From Atherix ibis (lineage: Eukaryota; Arthropoda; Insecta; Diptera; Athericidae), in NCBI GenBank assembly GCA_958298945.1, contig OY282606.1:42173920-42237919 (forward strand): a stretch of 64,000 bases of DNA, given 5' to 3'. The position numbers and the translations under genes were made by a program. Below are positions 36,249 to 46,195 of the stretch, in pieces. Each line of letters begins with the position of its first letter. Within the stretch, counting starts at the first letter, position 1. The notes under the pieces are model-generated. The model was given only the letters and a program-made list of their open reading frames with translations. It ran no database searches and had not been told where the DNA came from.

Positions 36249-36877
36249 GTGAGGTTAATTAGTTGAAAATTGACCGATGAAATCCAAATGACGTAGTTGT
36301 CGTGGCGATGCTTTGTCTGGTTTCTGTAGAAACGCGAAAATCAGCGGCTTATAATCGTGTAAATGATGCAGTTTCGACCTTCGATCATGTATTTGAAAAT
36401 TTTTATTGATTGGTAGATGGCCAATAACTCACGATCATAAGTGCTGTATCTGGTTTGCGTGCCATTCTTTTTGAGTAAAATCCCAATGGCTGTAATTTAT
36501 TGTCCACGATTTGTTGCAGAACTGCGCCTACAGCAAAATCGCTGGCATCAACATGAAGTACCAATTGGGCTCCCGTTACTGCAAGTAACAGATGCTAAGT
36601 CTGACTTGCATTTTTCGAAAGCTACATTAGCTTCGTCGGACCAACTAATCAGTGATTGGTCCTTTTTCTTGTTCCCCCTAATTAGGGACTGTAGTTTTCC
36701 TTGTGTTGCAGGAAACGCCGATAAAAATTCATGAAAAGTAAAAAACGACGAAGTTCGAAAGCTTTTTATAGCTTTTTGAAGTTTAAAATTGCATAAATTT
36801 TTTCGGTATTCGGAAGTATTCCATTTGCGGTAATCATGTGTCCCAAAAATAAAACTGTTGGTTTTCCAATGTCGCAT
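36249..36877 (-). pseudogene. gypsy Pol: RT connection and RNase H, frameshifted
   Basis: The frame 36548-36877 carries LQSLIRGNKKKDQSLISWSD and ANVAFEKCKSDLASVT, the RT-to-RNase H connection. The RNase H core follows in other frames with VDASDFAVGAVLQQIVDN (first Asp) and KLQPLGFYSK. Near 36400 come pieces of the YDRELLAIY helix, then a stretch equivalent to FRKFTIFTDHKPL that is broken, then RQLRHLDFIGQF just before the integrase frame. At least three frame changes separate these parts, so no continuous polyprotein is possible. Confidence 0.85.
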
Positions 36878-37470
36878 TTCGCCATGTTGATTTTTATATT
36901 GAATTGTTGCAGACGATTTAAAACTAATTCCAAATGTGTCCGATGCTCCGTTTCATCCTTTGACGCGATGCAAATGTCATCGATGTACATAGAAACAAAA
37001 TCTAAGTCGTGAAAAATCTGGTTCATGTAAGGTTGAAACGTTTCTGAGGCGTTGCGAAGACCGAATGGCATGAATTTGAATTCGAAGAGACCGAATGGTG
37101 TAATGATGGCTGTTTTTTTACGGCTCTCTTCGTCGAGTGGGACCTGATGATATGCTTTGATGAGATCAATTTTTGTGAAAATAGTTTTTCCAGTAAAATT
37201 TTGAGCAAAATCATGGATGTGTGGAAGAGGATACCTGTCTGGAACCGTTATAGCGTTGAGTCGTCTATAATCACCGCATGGGCGCCACTCGCCATTGTGT
37301 TTTTTTACCATTTGTAGCGGACTGGCGCACGGACATTTACTTGGTAGACAGATGCCTGCTCGCATCATGATTTCAAATTCCTTTTTTGCAGCATTTAATT
37401 TCTCGGTGTCTAGTCGACGTGCGCGTGAAAAAATGTGTTGTCCATTTGCAATGTCGACGTGCGCGTCCAA
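36766..37470 (-). CDS. gypsy Pol: reverse transcriptase
   Basis: A frame of 234 codons with [40 protein letters not shown], the first catalytic Asp at D102 ([12 protein letters not shown]), [16 protein letters not shown] and the second and third at D164-D165 in [19 protein letters not shown] follows. It copies element RNA into cDNA inside the particle. The usual long spacer between protease and RT is almost absent: the protease-like FLDAHVDIA passes straight into NGQHIFSR, so a deletion is likely. A 14-base repeat (37413-37426 and 37453-37466) lies at this junction. The frame ends early at a shift near 36770. Confidence 0.9.
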   Translation of the reverse strand: MDAHVDIANGQHIFSRARRLDTEKLNAAKKEFEIMMRAGICLPSKCPCASPLQMVKKHNGEWRPCGDYRRLNAITVPDRYPLPHIHDFAQNFTGKTIFTKIDLIKAYHQVPLDEESRKKTAIITPFGLFEFKFMPFGLRNASETFQPYMNQIFHDLDFVSMYIDDICIASKDETEHRTHLELVLNRLQQFNIKINMAKCDIGKPTVLFLGHMITANGILPNTEKIYAILNFKKL

Positions 37471-37479
37471 AAAATCAGC

Positions 37480-37757
37480 ACCACAATAATTGCTTGTTTA
37501 ACGTCCGCGATAACGAATTGCCAAGTGAAATTTCTGCGAAGTCCCAAATTTACGTCTATGTGTGTTTTTCCAAATGTTTTTATCAGTGTGCCATTTGCGG
37601 CGAAAAGTTGATAACCATCGGCGTTTGAAGTGCTACCGTAGTAGGCCTTTGGAATAATTGAAATGTAAGTACCCGTGTCAATCAAATATTTTCTGTTACT
37701 TTGGCGATCAAAAATGAAAAGACGTTTACTTTTCGAGGTGTCCTCTTCGCTCGCCAT
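37480..37757 (-). pseudogene. gypsy Pol: aspartic protease
   Basis: From 37757 the frame reads KRLFIFDRQSNRKYLIDTGT, with the catalytic D-T-G at residues 27-29 followed by ISIIP, then GYQLFAANGTLIKTFG and FTWQFVIADV, which is the flap and second half. The end, expected to be [10 protein letters not shown], is reached only after a one-base shift near 37485. It would cut the Gag-Pol polyprotein. The residue after DTG is Thr instead of the common Ala or Ser. Confidence 0.85.
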
Positions 37758-38539
37758 TATTTCGGAAGTGGAAATAATTAGTTTTTTGAGTCCTCCTTAG
37801 TGGACAAAAATTTACAAGGTTCGGTACATTTTCACGCCATTGCACCGAACTTGAAGTGATAATAGCAGTATGGACTATTATTGGTAGGACGTGAAGTGGA
37901 TCGGCTGCGATCTTTTGATTAAACGCGACTTTGTGAGCGTCCGCGATTATTCGAAAACTGGGAGAACTTCTTTGACAGTTCCTCAATCTGATGTGTTAAA
38001 GAGTGAATTTGATGTGACATGTCGTCAGAGGTTTTCTGTAAAATAGAGGGCGTTGCTACCTTGCTAATTTGTCGAAACGTTGTAATTTCTAAAATCTTGT
38101 ACGCCATGCTTGCAATTTTTGTCAAATCGCCGTCAGCAGTGGAGATAACAGGACGAATTTGTTCTGGCAAACGTTCAATCTAAAGTGTCCTTAACGCCTC
38201 ATCTGAGAGTGCATTATTTGACAGCTCACGCATTTTTCGAAGAAGTTGCGATGGCTTGGCATAACCCAATTCGGTCTCTTTTAATAAAATACGCAGTTTT
38301 TGCTGATCAGAATGTGTGAATTCGGCTAAAATTCGTGTTGTTAGTGTCTCATATTTATCCAATAATGGCGGATGTTCAATGATGTCAATGACTGGCTGTA
38401 GAAATTGTTGAATCGGTTGTAATGCCAGTTAATAAAAACTCAGCTTCCATCTGCATGAAATATAATTTTGGATGAATGGTGCTGTCTCTTGAAATTGTGG
38501 CGATAGAGGATTTGCCTTCAATGGATTATTGGTTGCCAT
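37758..38539 (-). pseudogene. gypsy Gag with CHCC zinc knuckle, stops
   Basis: The ATG at 38539 opens MATNNPLKANPLSPQ. Stops follow: a TAA near 38430 and a TAG near 38178. Recognisable capsid parts are LDKYETLTTRILAEFTHSDQ, LRILLKETELGYAKPSQLLR and KMRELS, then IERLPEQIRPVIST and HQIEELSKKFSQF. Between 37867 and 37814 the minus strand spells C-Y-Y-H, FKFGAMA, a stop, then K-C-T-E-P-C. That C-x2-H-x8-C-x3-C arrangement is the CHCC knuckle typical of CsRn1-type Gag proteins, with one TGA inside. Gag would form the particle and bind RNA. The reading frame of the knuckle is shifted from the capsid part. Confidence 0.85.
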
Positions 38540-38732
38540 TACGAATTTTTTAAAATTTTAATCAATAATAATAAAATTATCTCTGTATCTATCGGTCAGG
38601 GCGACAGTTTTTCAAAATTGCCCCTTTCCTTAACAAACTGTTTGTTTGATTTTTCTCGCAACCATTTAAATATCCAATTTGGGTTCAGACCTCCTTTTCT
38701 ACACACTCTGTTACTTCTGTTTACTGCGATTT

Positions 38733-38803
38733 CTGACGCTGACACTTACGCTGATGCTGACGTTGACGCTGACGCTGACACTGGCACTGACACTGACGCT
38801 GAC
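38733..38803. repeat. (GCTGAC)n tandem repeat in the retrotransposon leader
   Basis: About twelve hexamer units, GCTGAC with variants GTTGAC and ACTGAC. Located between gag and the primer-binding site. Confidence 0.85.
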
Positions 38804-39201
38804 ATCCTTACTGATGGACGATTCTGTGTCACTTTATGTTCAGCTTCTATGGTAGCCGATTTTGCTGCTGATGTTTGACTGTCGCTGTTGCGTTCAGTTC
38901 ACCTTTTTTATTGTCTCTTTTCTATCTGTCAGTGCAATTTCACCATCAAACTAAATAACGTACATACACAAACGCACTGCCAGTCAATGTAACAATTTGC
39001 TATCCTTGTTTCTCTTCAGCCGTTTTGCTCACAATTTGTGCCCATGTACACGTATATAGTCTGTTAATATCATTTTCTTCTGTTTGCCTTAAGTACGCTT
39101 CCAGCACTTGAGAAATTACAGCTCTTATGACTATGTGCTGAATTTCACAATAACACGCACTTACATGAGTCGTATACACACACATGTCAGATACACTTTA
39201 G

Positions 39202-39219
39202 ATCACGTCGGAGTCACCA
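39202..39219 (-). promoter_or_regulatory. primer-binding site, tRNA-Trp type
   Basis: The minus strand reads TGGTGACTCCGACGTGAT, three bases inside the 5' LTR. It is complementary to the 3' end of animal tRNA-Trp (ATCACGTCGGGGTCA plus CCA) with one mismatch. Confidence 0.8.
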
Positions 39220-39222
39220 ATA

Positions 39223-39529
39223 TGTTTATAATAACTAGTTAAAATTACAACACATTATTTAAATTTTAAATCTTATTTATTCTGTTATATATCAATTATA
39301 AAATTCACTTCGTTTAAGTTTACGCATGTTCTTGTTGAATGCTGGTTTACGTGTGCTCTCGTTGAATGCTATCGTACGACTGACAGTGCAATGCACATAT
39401 AACATATTGCCATCGTGGTCAGCCGTATACCATCCAATGCCAATGTGTGTATTTTGTTGTATGCATGTTGTGTGCATGTTTATATTACCGCATGTACGAA
39501 TATTTTAGTTTTAAGTCCACTTTGCCACA
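39223..39529 (-). repeat. 5' LTR
   Basis: 307 bp; on the minus strand it starts TGTGGCAAAG and ends TTATAAACA. It would hold the promoter. Confidence 0.92.
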
Positions 39530-39535
39530 AACTTA
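39530..39535. repeat. target-site duplication, right
   Basis: AACTTA directly after the 5' LTR; matches 34578-34583. Confidence 0.85.
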
Positions 39536-39584
39536 TGATTGAATATAATTATATATTTCTCCAAAGATTTTCCCTGAAAACATA

Positions 39585-39940
39585 AGCGTTTTCCTTTGGA
39601 CCAATTTTGCTACTCCGCGGTAGATAACCAAAGTAAAGCCAAATTCTAAACTCTAGTAGAAACATAACCTCAAAACAGTCAGAAACAATACTGAGTTTAC
39701 TCACACATAAACAATAAAAACTGAGTTTATTCACACATAAACAATACTGACAAAAATATGACTCTTCAACATAACCAACAAGCCCGCAAAACTATCTATT
39801 TTCACTTTAGCAACTAGAATCCCCCTACAGTTAATTGTATGCGTAACTCACCGTTCGAAGTGGTCGTTCGTTCGAGGTGGACTAGATGATGACAGCTATA
39901 ACTACCGCGGAGTAGCAAAATTGGTCCAAAGTAAAACGCC
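39585..39940. mobile_element. 356 bp MITE with about 40 bp TIRs
   Basis: The left end 'agcgttttcctttggaccaa' continues into ttttgctactccgcggtag and is repeated inverted at the right end (ctaccgcggagtagc ... aaaacgcc), with only about three mismatches in 40. TA flanks both sides (39583-39584, 39941-39942). Inside is a 26 bp direct repeat at 39691-39716 and 39721-39746. No coding remains. The superfamily cannot be named; the TA target suggests Tc1/mariner-like. Confidence 0.85.
39691..39746. repeat. two 26 bp direct repeats inside the MITE
   Basis: 'ctgagtttactcacacataa' and its continuation occur twice with a 30-base period and one mismatch. Confidence 0.9.
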
Positions 39941-39942
39941 TA

Positions 39943-41729
39943 TAGTCAAGAATTTGAGATGATATTGTTCTGTGGCGAAACTTTTTGAAAACTATTATCT
40001 TATTAATAACTGTAGGTTCCTTTTGTACATGTGTACATGTATGTATATATGATTAATAATTAAGCTTGCCTTTAAATACTTATACTAAGTTTTTATCTTA
40101 ATATTTTCGTACTGCTGCAATTTTTGGCAAAGGACACGATTGAATCAATTTGTGCAAAACAAATAACTAACAAACTATGATATTGTCAAATCTTCAATAA
40201 ACAAACGTCTAACATTACAGGATATTATTTAAAAAAACTATGTATTTACTCAGTTTTATATTTTTTCAAATATACGATTATTATCATCTGAACATATTTC
40301 AATAAATTTCATATCTATTATAATATGTCATACTACATAAAATATATTCATCGTAAATGTATTTTTTGATAATAAATCCATCTCATCGAAGCACGTACAC
40401 ATACAATGGAAACCTTTAGGCAAAAATTTGTTTATTGATAAAAATTTCCCCGAAATTTAACATTTTATAAGGAAAAAAATTCTAATTGAAATTAAAAGCA
40501 TAAAACAAATAATAATATATATATATGTGTACATACTTACGTAAATACATTTGGAGCATATATTATTTCATATTTTATTATCCTTGAGATATCAAATTAT
40601 GTATGTACATGGACGGAATATATAAGAAAAATTTTTCATTTCAATACGAACCATGACATTCTACATTATAACATCAAAGGAAGGTTTCATTATACATATA
40701 TGTGTATATAGAAATGTACGCATGGCTTGCCAGGACGAATAACTCGATTACTTTTATTGCATTTGCCTCGAAATGTAAAGTATTTTGAAAATTGAATTTC
40801 TACAAATCATGTCCATAAAGCATCATCAAATTCAATCCTGCGCTCGTACGTAATAATTTTTCTATTCAAATTCAGTTTAGTATTTCCAAAAATGCATAGC
40901 TCAAAAACCACTATCCAATTCGAAAATTAATATGGTCATTTAATTATTATATTAAACATATATATTTTAAGAGTTCAAATGAAAATTCTATAGATTCTGT
41001 ATTAAAAAAGTATTATAAAAAGTCCACAACTCACTGAGACGGAAATCATATGGAGAGTTCAGAGAATGCAATAAATTTTATCAACCAAGCTAAAGGTCTT
41101 ATAAAAAAAAAATTTATTGGAAAATGTGTCATATTATCAATGAATTATCGTTGTTAAATTTTAATCTGAATAAAAAAATAATGACCTCAAATATTTTCTT
41201 ATTTAATTTAAGTAAAGGAAAAGTTCAAAACACTTAAATACCTCAATTAGAAGAGATGATGTAATAAATAAATAGTCTTCCAATATAATGATTTCCAATA
41301 TCACGCCATCATTTATTTTATTTTGATAGATTCGATTCTTTCGTGTATTCCTTTCAATTAGCCTTGGAGTTTACACTTAACACTATAACATATATTAGAT
41401 CCTTGGGTAATTTTTTTTCTTTTTGAATTCCACGTTAAACTTTTGAAATTGTTCACTATCATTTGACCTTTTGATTAGTAATTAATCACGAAAAACGGTG
41501 AAGGATTTTACAAAAGAAGTAGCTCATTTATTTTTAATTAAATAAAAATTTATCAAAGGTCTGTGCTTTTTGGCAAAAAATTATTAATTCATTTAATTAA
41601 TTATAATATAAAAATTATTTTAATTATTATTTATGCAAAATAAGAGGGCTACTGAGTTAAATCAGTAATAAATTATTTAAAAATTATGCAAAATACGAGA
41701 TAATGAGAATGATTTTTATATATTTTTAC
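39943..41729. other. AT-rich, no gene recognised
   Basis: Short TA and TATG runs; no coding signal. Confidence 0.6.
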
Positions 41730-42540
41730 TCATCAACGTTATTCATTTCAAAGTATTTTCGTTGCCCACTCTTCGTTGCAGTACTGGAAATGGAACTGCT
41801 ATGAAGAATATTTATAGTATTATTGTAATATAATGTCCTTGCAAGTGTTTTTTTATTTATCTTAGCGAATATTAGGAAGTCAAATGGAATTCGTTCAGTT
41901 AAACAGAGGCGCTGGAAAGCTAAAGAAATGCATTTTTTTCGACAAAAACTTCTTGATAAAGATGGCTCTGCCGTTGGAGGTGTTCTCTTGGCGGAGGTTC
42001 GTAGCGGTATTGGTTACGAAGTACTTTTCAGTTGCTTGGTTACACTACTTTTGATGTTGTCGACAGAATTAAAATGATATACTTTCAAGTGATCTTTAAT
42101 CTTAAAGACCAAAAAAACTTATGTGGAAAAAAGTCAAATGGAGAGAAACTGACGTTTTCTGACAAAAACTTGTTAATGGAATTGGTGGTGTAGCAGGGAT
42201 TGTCTGCAATATTCGATATGATGCGAAATATATTTTTTCTGAACTTATTAAGGACTATAGTGTTAATCGAAGGTCTGATCTCATCAGAATACTTACTCTT
42301 TCTAGCACCAGAAAAATTTATTCTTTTGATAAGAAGTGGTCTTCATAACCTCGTTACATATTTTCATACGTCAAATTCGTATATTTACCAAATTTAATTT
42401 TGTAGTAATTCACAACAAAACACAACTTCAGTTATTACGCTTTATGTCGAAAAGAGACTAACGTACAAGCTTTGTACGGAGGAATTTCGCAGTGTTGCCA
42501 AATCGGTCCCAGCCACACTTCAAATTTGCATTTCAAGGAT
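41730..42540 (-). pseudogene. ancient mariner relics, C-terminal part twice in tandem
   Basis: Minus strand: the first copy (42185 to about 42060) reads INKFLSENVSFSPFDFFP and, after a frame change, FLVFKIKDHLKVYHFNSVDN and IKSSV. The second (about 42040 to 41740) reads NGRAIFIKKFLSKKMHFFSF and PAPLFN, later CKDII and YCNEEW. Both represent the stretch from after the second catalytic Asp to the C-terminus of a mariner. The piece at 42440-42530 resembles 20255-20330 and may be upstream DNA of the same family. Confidence 0.5.
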
Positions 42541-43019
42541 TTGAAAAAATAATTTTGTATATAATAATCAACAATTCTAAAGCTTTCAAATATAATATTT
42601 TTATTTTACTATAAAAAATTCTATTGTAAGAATTTCAAAAGTGGCATTAAACTTGTGACTTAAAATTGTACAATATCAAAATTTTTATAAATAAATAAAT
42701 TCTTTTCATGTCAAAAACTCAGTTAAAATGTTCTTCAATTTAGTTATTTTCAAAAATTCTTTACTCAAGTGGTCTATTTTTATAATAAAAAACTAAAATA
42801 AAATAAAAGACCAAATAGTGAAAACACAAACTTCTGTATAGCCTTGAAGTTAATATTGTAGTTTCCGATTGAATCGTTTCATATTCCCAGCTTCGCTTTC
42901 GTTTTCAAACCTCAAACAATGATTAATGTGTAGTAAAACATATGAACATCAATGTATTCCATCATCAAATACATGTGGACATGCATTCTTAAAATAATAT
43001 TTTAAACTGTTTTCGGATG
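42541..43019. other. AT-rich, no gene recognised
   Basis: Nothing recognised. Confidence 0.6.
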
Positions 43020-43152
43020 TTATCCTAAAGGAGGTGGTACATGTATAGAAGAGCTTTCCGAGAAAGCGAGCAAATCCAAATATTCGAGTATACCTGATTC
43101 CGCTAGTTTTCGATGAGTTCTCATATTGCTCATACTAGTAGCCAAGTGACAA
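43020..43152 (-). other. possible terminal exon, unidentified
   Basis: The minus frame reads MRICHLATSMSNMRTHRKL, AESGILEYLDLLAFSES and ends SSSIHVPPPLG before a TAA at 43020. It is preceded by a pyrimidine-rich run and an AG (43153-43154). The base composition is clearly less AT-rich than the flanks. I do not recognise it. Confidence 0.25.
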
Positions 43153-43639
43153 ATCCTCATAACTTGTTTACAGGAGAACAACAATAAAAGAAAAAAAGAA
43201 TTCTTCCTTAACATATACATACAAATAAATCTAAGCAAATACGAAACCATTGACCGCCTGCTAAGGAGTAGATTAAAAGGAAAATTATACTTGCTCATGT
43301 GTGGAGTGCAGAAAAAGGAAAAAATATGAAGTGATTGTGGCTGTGAATATTTTTAAAATAACTTTCCGAGTCACTTATTCTCTAGTAAAACTTACCCAAG
43401 GATATTTTTATTTATATTTTTTTGGCTTTTTATATTTGAATTACTTTTGAAGTGAACTAACTCTTCATATTCATCTCTTTTGCATATTTCCCATTCTTTC
43501 CTTGGCCATATATCGTATTTCTCTGTCATAATCGTATTTGTTTCTTTTGTTTTTTTTTTTAAGTATATAGATTAGAAAAATTAGACGAGTACTATCATAG
43601 AATGCATAAACATCATAGTATGAATTTTATTAAATATAT
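43153..43639. other. AT-rich, no gene recognised
   Basis: Nothing recognised. Confidence 0.55.
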
Positions 43640-43903
43640 TATTTATTTATTTATAAAAACGGATTTGCCCAGAATAAATCTGGGTAGTCTGGTGTTGGCG
43701 CGCGCGGCTGCTTGGGCCATAAGGCGCTTATTAATTTTATCGAAATTTGTTTATTTTTTTTTTTTTTTTATATGAACATTATTCAGTTTAAAATGAAAAA
43801 TTTACAATTTTGCTGATTTAAAATTTAGAAAATTTTTTTTTAAATCTAGATTTACTTATGCTAAAATTTTATTTAAAAAAAAAAAAAAAAAAAGAGAAAA
43901 ACA

Positions 43904-44620
43904 TTACAATTGGTTTCTATAGTCTAGATGATTTAGTAACAGGAAAAAAGGTCCATTCGGATTTTGTTGGGGTGAAAGTAGAGCAGGTAAGTTTTCTATA
44001 CCATTTAACTGTAGAAATACTTTAGTATGCCTACAATTGAAAAGAAAGTGTTCCGAATTGAGAATTTCTCCACAGAACTTACAATTAGGTGGTGGGCGTT
44101 TTGATAGCAAGTGATCTTTTGTTAGTTTTGAATGACCAATACGTGCCCTGGTTAGCGCCACGCAATGCGACCTTCCTAGCTCTGAGTTGTACTTGGGGGT
44201 TTGGGTTGAAAGACATACCTTTCTAAGAAAAGAGTTTGAAGATTTCCAAATATTATTTAAGTCCAAAGCTTGGCAATATTTTATTAAATTTAAAATGGAT
44301 GAGTAGCTTGGAGGGTAATGATAGATAAGAGGCATGTTATGGCGCATTTTGGCTAACTCATCGGCTTGAGTATTTCCTAAAATATGACTGTGAGAGGGAA
44401 TCCAACGAAGTGTGGTCCTACTTTTTTGATTTATGAGACCAGATTTAATTTCCAGAATAATTGAATCTGTGTTGGAAGGGCTTAACGTTGCTTTTAAAAC
44501 CGAAAGACTGTCCGTATGGATGAAACACTGAGCAAAAATATTAGCTGTTATGTTTAGGGCGGAAAGAATGAAAAAGGCTTCCGCACAAAAATAGATAAAT
44601 AGGTTGAGAGATTTGTGCAA
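43904..44620 (-). CDS. LINE ORF2, RNase H and C-terminal domain
   Basis: A frame of 238 codons that continues the RNase H begun in the upstream frame. E14 (FCAEAFFIL), D37 (FIHTDSLSVL) and the WIPSHSHILGNTQADELAK block with H79 and D87 are the RNase H catalytic region. Downstream, SHCVALTRARIGHSKLTKDH and CKFCGEILNSEHFLFNC give the Cys/His motif found at the C-terminus of this LINE group. The protein degrades the RNA strand after reverse transcription. The start shown is arbitrary because a frameshift at about 44590 separates it from the RT frame. Confidence 0.85.
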   Translation of the reverse strand: MHKSLNLFIYFCAEAFFILSALNITANIFAQCFIHTDSLSVLKATLSPSNTDSIILEIKSGLINQKSRTTLRWIPSHSHILGNTQADELAKMRHNMPLIYHYPPSYSSILNLIKYCQALDLNNIWKSSNSFLRKVCLSTQTPKYNSELGRSHCVALTRARIGHSKLTKDHLLSKRPPPNCKFCGEILNSEHFLFNCRHTKVFLQLNGIENLPALLSPQQNPNGPFFLLLNHLDYRNQL

Positions 44621-46140
44621 AAGAGAGTTTGCGAATTTTGTGAAACAACTACGGCAGAAACGCCATGAACACTTTTTGATCCGTCTGTGTAAAAGTGTTC
44701 GGCTTCAACGTGTGTTGCCAGAAATTTGTTGTGTTCGTGGACAAAAAGTGGAGTGGACGTTGAAAGCTTTTTATGCGTACTAAGGAAATTATCACACGTT
44801 GTAAGATCTAATAGCCAGTATCGCAGAATGGGAGAATTTTTAATTTTGCAAGGAATGGGCATATTAAATTTTTTGTACAAGTTGCAGCTTTCCAAAAGAC
44901 CGGATTTAAATCGCGGTATGCGCTTTAAATTCAGCAAATTAATTATTAACTTATGCAGCGGATGATAGCGGAAAGAGAGACCTTTCGCAATGAGACGAAG
45001 TGACAGAAGATTTCTGCGTGTTTCCAAATTAACAAATCCCGATTCAATATAAAGACTTTCTACCGGAGAAGTGCAAAAAGCACCCGTGATTGTACGGATG
45101 ATATTGTTAAGAACAGTGTCGATTTTAGAGTGACCAGGACTGAAGCCGTAAATTGGGATAAGAAAGTCGATTGTACCATAAACAAGATTTTTAGCAATGT
45201 AGGAAATTGTGGTACGATGTGCACCCATTTTTATACCACAAAGGAATTTAAGCATATTGCTTATTTGACTAATTTTGTAGGCTATATCATTTAGATGTGC
45301 TTTCCATTGTAATTTACTGGTAAAGGTTAGTCCCAAAATTTTCAGCTCTCGCTTATTCTCAATAAGGTGTTCACCAAATGCAATCCTTGGAGGTTTGCAA
45401 TATCGTTTACGACAAATATGGATAGGCTCACATTTTCCAGTGTTAATAAATGCGTCAGTTTGGTTCATCCACATGGACAGTTGATGCAAACCATCTCCCA
45501 GGGCTTGGGTTAGGGGGGTGTTTAGCAATGAGGAGGAAAACAGGATGATGTTGTCGGCATAGATCAAATGACGAAGGTTCTGAATATTAGCTAAGGAAAT
45601 TGATAGGGAATGTATATAGGCGTTAAACAGTGGCACTGACAAAGGGGAGCCTTGAGGTAGTCCATTTTGACTGTTATATACTTGGGATAAAAAACCATTG
45701 ACTCGAACTCTGACGCTACGATTTGTCAAAAAAGAGCTTAAAAGGTGCAGGATACGGGGCCCAACACCCCAGTCACGCATTTGACTTAGGACCAGGTGGG
45801 AACCAACCCGGTCAAACGCCTTTTCCAAATCCACAGAAAGAATGTGCGCATGCTTCCTGGTCGAAATGCTTTTGCTTAAATAATGTGTTAGGTTGACTAA
45901 AAGGGATTGAGTTCCTCTAAGAGGGCGATAACTGTGTATATTCGGAGATAGATTAGATTCTAAAAGCCAAGATAATCTTTTTGCAATCATTTTTTCTAAT
46001 AATTTACTCATACAAGGGAGTAGGGATATTGGACGATAGTTACCAGGGTCGCTTTGGTCCACTTTGCCTTTGGAAAGCGGAAAAAGCGCAGCTAGTTTTA
46101 AATATATTATAAATTGAGAAAGTCTATACTGAAAGTGCAT
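44554..46140 (-). CDS. LINE ORF2, reverse transcriptase domain
   Basis: A frame of 528 codons. LFPLSKGKVDQSDPGNYRPI and SLLPCMSKLLEKMIAKRL are the first RT motifs, VDLEKAFDRV carries D104, and NGLPQGSPLSVPLFNAYI follows. The catalytic box is IYADNIILF at residues 193-201: the second Asp of YADD is Asn, which should abolish activity. Then come the thumb region and the first part of RNase H with D486 (FYTDGSKSVHGVS). The endonuclease and ORF1 are missing because of 5' truncation, common for LINEs. The N-terminal Met is not the original start. Confidence 0.88.
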   Translation of the reverse strand: MHFQYRLSQFIIYLKLAALFPLSKGKVDQSDPGNYRPISLLPCMSKLLEKMIAKRLSWLLESNLSPNIHSYRPLRGTQSLLVNLTHYLSKSISTRKHAHILSVDLEKAFDRVGSHLVLSQMRDWGVGPRILHLLSSFLTNRSVRVRVNGFLSQVYNSQNGLPQGSPLSVPLFNAYIHSLSISLANIQNLRHLIYADNIILFSSSLLNTPLTQALGDGLHQLSMWMNQTDAFINTGKCEPIHICRKRYCKPPRIAFGEHLIENKRELKILGLTFTSKLQWKAHLNDIAYKISQISNMLKFLCGIKMGAHRTTISYIAKNLVYGTIDFLIPIYGFSPGHSKIDTVLNNIIRTITGAFCTSPVESLYIESGFVNLETRRNLLSLRLIAKGLSFRYHPLHKLIINLLNLKRIPRFKSGLLESCNLYKKFNMPIPCKIKNSPILRYWLLDLTTCDNFLSTHKKLSTSTPLFVHEHNKFLATHVEAEHFYTDGSKSVHGVSAVVVSQNSQTLFCTNLSTYLSIFVRKPFSFFPP

Positions 46141-46187
46141 ATCTAATAAATGTTAAACCAGCATTTTTTAAATCAATTCTTCACAAC

Positions 46188-46195
46188 CCCTAGTT
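46188..46195. repeat. hAT target-site duplication, left
   Basis: CCCTAGTT before the CAGGG end; 7 of 8 bases match CACTAGTT at 47256-47263. Confidence 0.75.

Larger units (their letters stand above)
34584..39529 (-). mobile_element. Ty3/gypsy LTR retrotransposon, CsRn1-like, inactivated
   Basis: Complete structure on the minus strand: 5' LTR, tRNA-Trp primer site, gag, protease, RT, RNase H, integrase, polypurine tract and 3' LTR, 4.9 kb in all, bounded by AACTTA duplications. The tRNA-Trp primer and a CHCC knuckle in Gag are features reported for the CsRn1 clade. The LTRs differ at a modest number of sites and by indels, so the insertion is not recent. Stops in gag and frameshifts around protease and RNase H make it non-autonomous. 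Confidence 0.93.
43640..46150 (-). mobile_element. I-group LINE with RT and RNase H, 5'-truncated
   Basis: The element runs on the minus strand from the RT domain to a 3' UTR. The UTR holds a GC-rich piece at 43680-43730 with a CCCAGA/TCTGGG hairpin and ends in TAAATAAATAAA-type repeats near 43640. The upstream end stops inside the RT domain near 46150, 45 bp from a hAT element. Domain order RT then RNase H then Cys/His motif fits the I group (I, Nimb, Outcast and relatives). Confidence 0.8.

Noticed and set aside
38618..38878. Acidic repeat protein ORF (DADTDAD) on the plus strand
   Set aside because: It is the GCTGAC microsatellite in the retrotransposon leader read through.
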